Shown: positions 59,946 to 64,000 of the stretch, one piece after another | Layout: each line of letters begins with the position of its first letter | How positions within the stretch are numbered: position 1 is the stretch's first letter | Origin: Streptomyces sp. Ru71 | Lineage (GTDB): Bacteria > Actinomycetota > Actinomycetes > Streptomycetales > Streptomycetaceae | Direction: 5' to 3' | Assembly (NCBI RefSeq): GCF_002920535.1 | Contig: NZ_PQSS01000026.1 | Span: 1-64,000 of the forward strand | Length of the DNA: 64,000 nucleotides | Position numbers and translations under genes: made by a program | Notes under the pieces: model-generated | Told to the model about the DNA's origin: nothing | What the model saw: only the letters and a program-made list of their open reading frames with translations | Database searches by the model: none

Positions 59946-60872
59946 TCAGCGGATCACCGCGGTCTCCCGGTCGAGGCGGGACAGCTTCGCGGGGTTGCGC
60001 ACGGCGTAGAGCCCGGTGATGCGGCCGCCCTCGATGCGCACCGTGACGACCGTGTCGACCTCGCCGTCCCGGCGGAGCAGCAGGGCCGGGTGGCCGTTGA
60101 CGTACACCGAGTGCAGCGACCTGATCGCGGGGATCACCACCAGCAGGGGGACCACCGGGGCGGCTCCCACGACCGGCTCCAGCGCGGCCTGGACGACCCC
60201 TCCGCCGTCGCCGATGAAGACGACGTCCGGGGCGAGGATGTCGAACAGGCCCTGCAGGTCGCCCGTCTCGATGGCCCGACGGAACGCCTCCAGCACGTCC
60301 CGCGACTCGTCGGGCGACACCGGCCCGCGGGGCCGGCGCGCGGCCACGTGGGTGCGCGCCCGGTGCGCGATCTGGCGAACCGCCGCCGGCTTCTTGTCGA
60401 CCGCCTGCGCGATCTCGTCGTAGTCGATGCCGAAGACCTCGCGCAGCACGAACACCGCCCGCTCGGTGGGGGAGAGCGTCTCCAGCACCAGCAGCATCGC
60501 CGTCGACACGCTCTCGGCCAGTTCGACGTCGTCGGCCACATCGGGGGCGGTGAGCAGCGGTTCCGGCAGCCAGGAGCCGACATAGGCCTCCTTGCGCCGG
60601 CGCAGGGTGCGCAGCCGGGTCAGCGCCTGCCGCGTGGTGATGCGGACCAGGTAGGCCCGCTTGTCCCGCACCGTGTCGGTGTCGACGCCCGCCCAGCGCA
60701 GCCAGGCGTCCTGCAGGACGTCCTCCGCGTCGGCGGCCGAGCCGAGCATCTCGTAGGCGACGGTGAACAGCAGATTGCGGTGCTCGACGAACGCCTCGGT
60801 GGCGGACTCCATACGGCCGTCCCGCGCACCCGCCCGGGTCGGTCCCGCCGCTTCCTCGACGCGCTCGCTCAT
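59946..60872 (-). CDS. sigJ: ECF41-family (SigJ-type) sigma factor
   Basis: 308 residues, ATG with AGGAG eight bases upstream. Region 2 (about 22-95: AFVEHRNLLFTVAYEMLGSAADAEDVLQDAWLRW), region 4 (about 125-190: LSPTERAVFVLREVFGIDYDEIAQAVDKKPAAVRQIAHRARTHV), then a SnoaL-like C-terminal domain. That domain carries ECF41 motifs near DGGGVV (the consensus is DGGGK, so the lysine is changed) and NPAKLSRL (consensus NPDKL). ECF41 factors use this tail in place of a separate anti-sigma factor. A matching promoter lies upstream of the gene, suggesting autoregulation. The usual partner oxidoreductase or decarboxylase gene is absent. Confidence 0.92.
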   Translation of the reverse strand: MSERVEEAAGPTRAGARDGRMESATEAFVEHRNLLFTVAYEMLGSAADAEDVLQDAWLRWAGVDTDTVRDKRAYLVRITTRQALTRLRTLRRRKEAYVGSWLPEPLLTAPDVADDVELAESVSTAMLLVLETLSPTERAVFVLREVFGIDYDEIAQAVDKKPAAVRQIAHRARTHVAARRPRGPVSPDESRDVLEAFRRAIETGDLQGLFDILAPDVVFIGDGGGVVQAALEPVVGAAPVVPLLVVIPAIRSLHSVYVNGHPALLLRRDGEVDTVVTVRIEGGRITGLYAVRNPAKLSRLDRETAVIR

Positions 60873-60916
60873 CACCGGCTCCTGCTCGTTCGCTCTGGTC
60901 CATGTCACATGCACAA

Positions 60917-60943
60917 GACACCGGACCGCCCTGTTCTGTGACA
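60917..60943 (-). promoter_or_regulatory. ECF41-type promoter upstream of sigJ
   Basis: Minus strand: TGTCACA (60937-60943), exactly 16 bases, then TGTC (60917-60920). The published ECF41 consensus is TGTCACA-N16-CGTC, so only one position differs. Confidence 0.7.
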
Positions 60944-61044
60944 CCTGCGCCGGGAAAACACGAACTGGTGGGTGGCAAGGGCGCGTTCGGACGTAGGTTG
61001 TGCGGTGAATGATCGACGCCTCGGCTGAAAGACGGACAGGACTC

Positions 61045-61845
61045 ATGACCGACCCCGCGACGACGCACCAGAAGATCGACACGTCGGTGCCGCACTCCGC
61101 CCGCATCTGGAACTACTGGCTCGGCGGCAAGGACAACTACCCCGTCGACGAGGAGGCCGGTGACGCCTACACCGCCGTCTTCCCCGGCATCGTCACCATC
61201 GCCCGCAGCAGCCGCGCCTTCCTGCGCCGCAACATCACGTACCTGGTCTCCGAGGCGGGCATCCGGCAGTTCCTGGACATCGGCACCGGACTGCCGACCG
61301 CGGACAACACCCATGAGGTCGCCCAGCGGCTCGCGCCCGAGACGCGGATCGTCTACGTCGACAATGACCCGATGGTCCTGGCCCACGCCCGCGCCCTGCT
61401 CTACTCCTCCCGCGAGGGCGCGACCGCCTACATCGACGCCGATGTGACGGACCCGGACCGCATCCTCGCGGCCGCCACCGACACCCTGGACCTCAGCCGG
61501 CCCACCGCGCTCATCCTCAGCAACATCCTGGGCCATGTCGCCGACCACGGGCAGGCCCGGGCCATCGTCACGCGGCTGATGGACGCCCTGCCGTCGGGCA
61601 GCTACCTCTCCGTCAACGACGGCTCGCGCGGCATCGATCCGGTCTTCGAGGAGGCCCAGGACGCGTACAACAACAGCGGTGCCGTGCCGTACAACCTGCG
61701 CACGGTCGAGGAGATCACCGCGTACTTCGACGGCCTGGAACTCGTCGAGCCCGGCGTGGTCCCGGTCACGCAGTGGCGGCCGGAGCCGGGTTCGCCCGCG
61801 CCGCAGATCATCGCCGAGCACGGCGGGCTGGCCCGCAAGCCGTAG
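61045..61845 (+). CDS. SAM-dependent methyltransferase, DUF574 family
   Basis: 266 residues from the ATG seven bases after AGGA; an ATG at 61009 lacks a usable site. The family opening is clear: DTSVPHSARIWNYWLGGKDNYPVDEEAGD, then the SAM-binding FLDIGTGLPTADNTHEVAQRLAPETRIVYVDNDPMVLAHARALL. ALILSNILGHV and a C-terminal WRPEPGSPAPQIIAEHGGLARKP follow. The family is very common in Streptomyces (tens of copies) and no substrate is known. It is divergent from sigJ, but no ECF41-type promoter faces it. Confidence 0.92.
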   Translation: MTDPATTHQKIDTSVPHSARIWNYWLGGKDNYPVDEEAGDAYTAVFPGIVTIARSSRAFLRRNITYLVSEAGIRQFLDIGTGLPTADNTHEVAQRLAPETRIVYVDNDPMVLAHARALLYSSREGATAYIDADVTDPDRILAAATDTLDLSRPTALILSNILGHVADHGQARAIVTRLMDALPSGSYLSVNDGSRGIDPVFEEAQDAYNNSGAVPYNLRTVEEITAYFDGLELVEPGVVPVTQWRPEPGSPAPQIIAEHGGLARKP

Positions 61846-61885
61846 GGCCGCGGGGCGCGGACGGACGGATCACCGCGGTCGGCGG

Positions 61886-61900
61886 TATGCTGTGCACATG
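61886..61900 (+). promoter_or_regulatory. trpS leader promoter, leaderless
   Basis: -10 TATGCT at 61886-61891. The expected transcription start, seven bases downstream, is the A of the leader peptide ATG at 61898. No ribosome site is present. The -35 is not obvious. Confidence 0.5.
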
Positions 61901-61939
61901 CATCTTTCGTCGCGTCTCGGCTGGTGGCGCTCCTCCTAG
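61898..61939 (+). CDS. trp leader peptide
   Basis: 13 residues, MHLSSRLGWWRSS, with two consecutive tryptophan codons at positions 9-10. The Trp codons lie in the first arm of a strong leader hairpin: GGTGGCGCTCCT (61923-61934) pairs with AGGAGC...GCCACC (61938-61950). Ribosome stalling at Trp codons when charged tRNA is scarce would prevent this hairpin and free its second arm. The mRNA appears leaderless. This is the ribosome-mediated attenuation design described for Streptomyces trpRS1. Confidence 0.88.
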   Translation: MHLSSRLGWWRSS

Positions 61940-61965
61940 GAGCGGCCACCCCAGACGTATGACCC

Positions 61966-61991
61966 AAGGGCCGTTCGGATGAACGGCCCTT
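61966..61991 (+). terminator. trpS attenuator hairpin
   Basis: Perfect 11-bp stem AAGGGCCGTTC-GGAT-GAACGGCCCTT. Its left arm (GGCCG, 61969-61973) can alternatively pair with CGGCC at 61943-61947, which is also part of the leader's first hairpin. That gives the antiterminator choice. As in many streptomycete attenuators there is no U-run. Confidence 0.82.
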
Positions 61992-62056
61992 CTGCGTCCC
62001 CTGGAACAGGGCTCGTGTCATCCCCCGACGGCGAGATCCCACCACCAGGAGACCCT

Positions 62057-63163
62057 GTGACCACCATCGCGCAGACCGTGACCCCCGACGCCCCCGCCCC
62101 GGCCTCCGACACCCTCGGGGTGTCCGCCGCCCGGGCCCGCAGCGCGGTACTGGAGGAACTGATCCTTCAGGACCCGGGGCGGTTCCGGGTGCTGACCGGC
62201 GACCGCCCCACCGGCCGCCTGCACCTCGGGCACTACTTCGGCACCCTGCACAACCGGGTCCGGCTGCAGGACCTCGGCGTGGAGCTGTTCGTCCTCGTCG
62301 CGGACTACCAGGTCCTCACCGACCGGGACGTGGCGGACGACCTGACCGGGCACGTCGAGGAGCTGGTCCTGGACCACCTCGCCATCGGCGTGGACCCGGC
62401 CCGCAGCACGATCTTCACGCACAGCGCGGTCCCCGCCCTCAACCAGCTGATGCTGCCCTTCCTCAGCCTGGTCTCCGTCGCCGAACTGAGCCGCAACCCC
62501 ACCGTGAAGGACGAGATCGCGCACTCGCGCCAGTCCGCGGTCAGCGGCCTGATGTTCACCTATCCCGTCCACCAGGCCGCCGACATCCTCTTCTGCAAGG
62601 CCAACCTGGTACCGGTCGGCCAGGACCAGCTCCCCCACCTGGAGATCACCCGCACCGTCGCCCGCCGCTTCAACGACCGCTACGGCGACGGCGCCACCGT
62701 GTTCCCGCAGCCCGAGGCGCTGCTGTCGAGCGCGCCGCTGCTGCTCGGCACCGACGGCACCAAGATGAGCAAGAGCCGCCGCAACTCCATCGCCCTGGCC
62801 GCCGACGCCGACGAGACCGCCCGCCTGATCAAGGGCGCCAGGACCGACTCCGAGCGGCACATCGCCTACGACCCGGTCACGCGCCCCGAGGTGTCCTCGC
62901 TCCTGCTGCTGGCGGCCCTGTGCCAGAACCGCACCCCGCAGCAGGTCGCCGAGGACATCGGCTCGGCGGGCGCGGCCGCGCTGAAGAAGACGGTGACCGA
63001 GGCGGTCAACGAGTACCTGGCGCCGATCCGTGCGCGCCGGGCGGAGTACGCCCAGGACCGCGCCTTTGTGCGCCGCACCCTGCGGGAGGGCAACGAGCGC
63101 GCCAGGGCCGTGGCCGACGCCACGCTCGCCGAGGTCCGTGCCGCCATGAACAGCCGGTACTGA
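62057..63163 (+). CDS. trpS: Tryptophanyl-tRNA synthetase
   Basis: 368 residues from the GTG five bases after AGGAG; an ATG at 61979 lies inside the attenuator stem and is rejected. It is a class I synthetase: HIGH-type motif HLGH at 56-59 (TGRLHLGHYFG), KMSKS at 236-240, AIDW-like GVDPARSTIF and the dimer-type C-terminus. It charges tRNA-Trp. The trp leader and attenuator upstream make it inducible by Trp-tRNA shortage, as for S. coelicolor trpRS1, an auxiliary enzyme linked to indolmycin resistance. Whether this is the auxiliary or the only copy cannot be seen here. Confidence 0.95.
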   Translation: MTTIAQTVTPDAPAPASDTLGVSAARARSAVLEELILQDPGRFRVLTGDRPTGRLHLGHYFGTLHNRVRLQDLGVELFVLVADYQVLTDRDVADDLTGHVEELVLDHLAIGVDPARSTIFTHSAVPALNQLMLPFLSLVSVAELSRNPTVKDEIAHSRQSAVSGLMFTYPVHQAADILFCKANLVPVGQDQLPHLEITRTVARRFNDRYGDGATVFPQPEALLSSAPLLLGTDGTKMSKSRRNSIALAADADETARLIKGARTDSERHIAYDPVTRPEVSSLLLLAALCQNRTPQQVAEDIGSAGAAALKKTVTEAVNEYLAPIRARRAEYAQDRAFVRRTLREGNERARAVADATLAEVRAAMNSRY

Positions 63164-63245
63164 CCGGGCGGTTCCCGGCGGGGCCCGGCGGACCGGTCCG
63201 GGTGAAGTACTTTGAGCGTAGTGCTGCGAGAGGAGTGGTGGAGCG

Positions 63246-63824
63246 GTGGTGAGACGGAACGACGAACGGCGTGCCGCGCTGGTCGACGCCGCGATCGAGG
63301 TGCTGGCCGGTCAGGGCGCCCGGGGCCTGACGTTCCGGGCGGTGGACACGGAGGCCGAAGTGCCCACCGGCACGGCCTCCAACTACTTCTCCGACCGGGA
63401 CGACCTGCTCACCCAGGCCGGCGCCCGGGTCTACGAGCGGCTGCGGCCCGACGAGGCGACGATCGCCCGGCAGCAGGCGGCCGGCCGGGACCCGGAGGCG
63501 TACGCGGAGCTGATGCGTGAACTGGTCGGGCGGGTCGCGTCGTTCCGCACCGGCTATCTGGCGCTGCTCGAACTGCGTCTGGAGGCCACCCGTCGCCCCG
63601 GCCTGCGCAAGGTCCTCACCGAACGCGTCCGCGCGGACCTCGACGCCAACGTCGCCTACCACGAGGCCTCCGGCCTGCCGGGCGACGCCATGGCCGTGAA
63701 ACTGCTGTATCTGGCGCTGAACTGGCTGATCGCCGAGCAGCTCACGCTCCCGGACGTCTTCACCGAGGCCGAGCGCGAGGACCTGGTGACGGCCGCCGTG
63801 GCGCGCATCGTGGCGGCAGGTTAG
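63246..63824 (+). CDS. TetR-family transcriptional regulator
   Basis: 192 residues; two successive GTG codons (63246, 63249) can start it. The N-terminal TetR helix-turn-helix is clear (RRAALVDAAIEVLAGQGARGLTFRAVDTEAEVPTGTASNYFSDRDDLL, about residues 8-55). The all-helical ligand domain shows no specific family. It is oriented toward a membrane protein gene that begins 75 bp downstream, its probable target. The upstream AAGTACTTTGAGCGTAGTGC region may hold its promoter or operator, but the symmetry is poor. Confidence 0.9.
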   Translation: MVRRNDERRAALVDAAIEVLAGQGARGLTFRAVDTEAEVPTGTASNYFSDRDDLLTQAGARVYERLRPDEATIARQQAAGRDPEAYAELMRELVGRVASFRTGYLALLELRLEATRRPGLRKVLTERVRADLDANVAYHEASGLPGDAMAVKLLYLALNWLIAEQLTLPDVFTEAEREDLVTAAVARIVAAG

Positions 63825-63898
63825 GCGGGCGGGGCGAACGCCCGGCCCGGGTGCCGCCGGGGGGTGCCGGGCGGGGCGGTGTGGGTGATGCTGAAGGG

Positions 63899-64000
63899 GT
63901 GCGTGGTGTCGCAGCCCGGTCGTTCCCGGCGGCCTACGCCGCCTCGGGACGGCGAGCCGTGCGGGTGTCGCTGGTCGCCGCGGCCGGCTTCTACCTCTTC
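63899..64000 (+). CDS. Start of a membrane protein, possibly FUSC family (cut by window end)
   Basis: Only the first 34 codons are present. From the GTG, a basic/alanine-rich start leads into VRVSLVAAAGFYLF, which looks like the first transmembrane helix of FUSC/aromatic-acid-exporter-like proteins. A GTG at 63881 is an alternative start. It follows the TetR gene in the same direction. Identity and start are both tentative. Confidence 0.4.
   Translation, partial: MRGVAARSFPAAYAASGRRAVRVSLVAAAGFYLF

Noticed and set aside
61979..62056. ATG at 61979 as the trpS start
   Set aside because: It lies within the attenuator stem; the GTG at 62057 has a proper AGGAG site.

Overview
The window is actinobacterial chromosome, almost certainly Streptomyces. 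It has very high GC, GTG and TTG starts, mycothiol-dependent metabolism, DasR-type operators, ANTAR/STAS/PP2C signalling genes, several ECF sigma factors and a rifamycin-resistance set of the kind known from streptomycetes. Nothing looks like a phage or plasmid; the region reads as accessory, catabolic and defensive chromosome.

Layout. 1-416: GC-rich hairpin repeats. 417-8763: a choline/glycine betaine catabolic cluster (methylene-THF reductase-like protein, choline dehydrogenase, IclR regulator, Rieske oxygenase, ferredoxin reductase, Rieske ferredoxin, metallo-hydrolase, mycothiol-dependent formaldehyde dehydrogenase). Its promoters share an inverted repeat GTTGCG-N5-CGCAAC. 8986-15388: a propeller-like protein, a Tat-exported protein, a GNAT, then signalling genes (PP2C phosphatase, ANTAR, AraC, STAS). 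15431-19756: divergent GH85 and GH84 glycosidases around two DasR-like sites. 19851-24055: a two-subunit exported molybdenum hydroxylase and a PucR-type regulator. 24172-28626: an L,D-transpeptidase-like protein, an ECF sigma factor fused to a zinc finger, a membrane anchor and an extracellular CAP domain, a tiny peptide and an MFS exporter. 28695-33758: an ABC ATPase/permease/propeller-phosphoesterase operon.

34047-43278: a 2,888-residue secreted RHS polymorphic toxin ending in a predicted DNA/RNA nuclease, followed by a SUKH/SMI1-type immunity gene. 43372-47536: a helical-repeat protein, a permease/nitrilase pair, a cysteine-free L33 gene and a PPOX-fold protein. 47745-52533: a purine permease/deaminase/exporter operon whose promoter carries two abutting 14-bp palindromes, with a LacI regulator at the other end. 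52635-54281: a GT2 glycosyltransferase. 54754-59772: rifamycin resistance by three routes, namely drug glycosylation (Rgt type), RNA polymerase rescue (HelR) and drug oxidation (Rox). The two drug-modifying genes carry near-identical promoters with a rifamycin-associated element (RAE) and, upstream of each, a conserved 9-8-9 inverted repeat with a compensatory base change. 59946-64000: an ECF41/SigJ sigma factor with a promoter it probably recognises itself, a DUF574 methyltransferase, a tryptophanyl-tRNA synthetase behind a trp leader peptide and attenuator, a TetR regulator and the start of a membrane protein.

The most interesting signals are regulatory: the shared betaine-cluster operator, the duplicated RAE promoter, the DasR sites, the tandem palindrome of the purine operon, the leaderless trp leader, and the sigma-CAP fusion.
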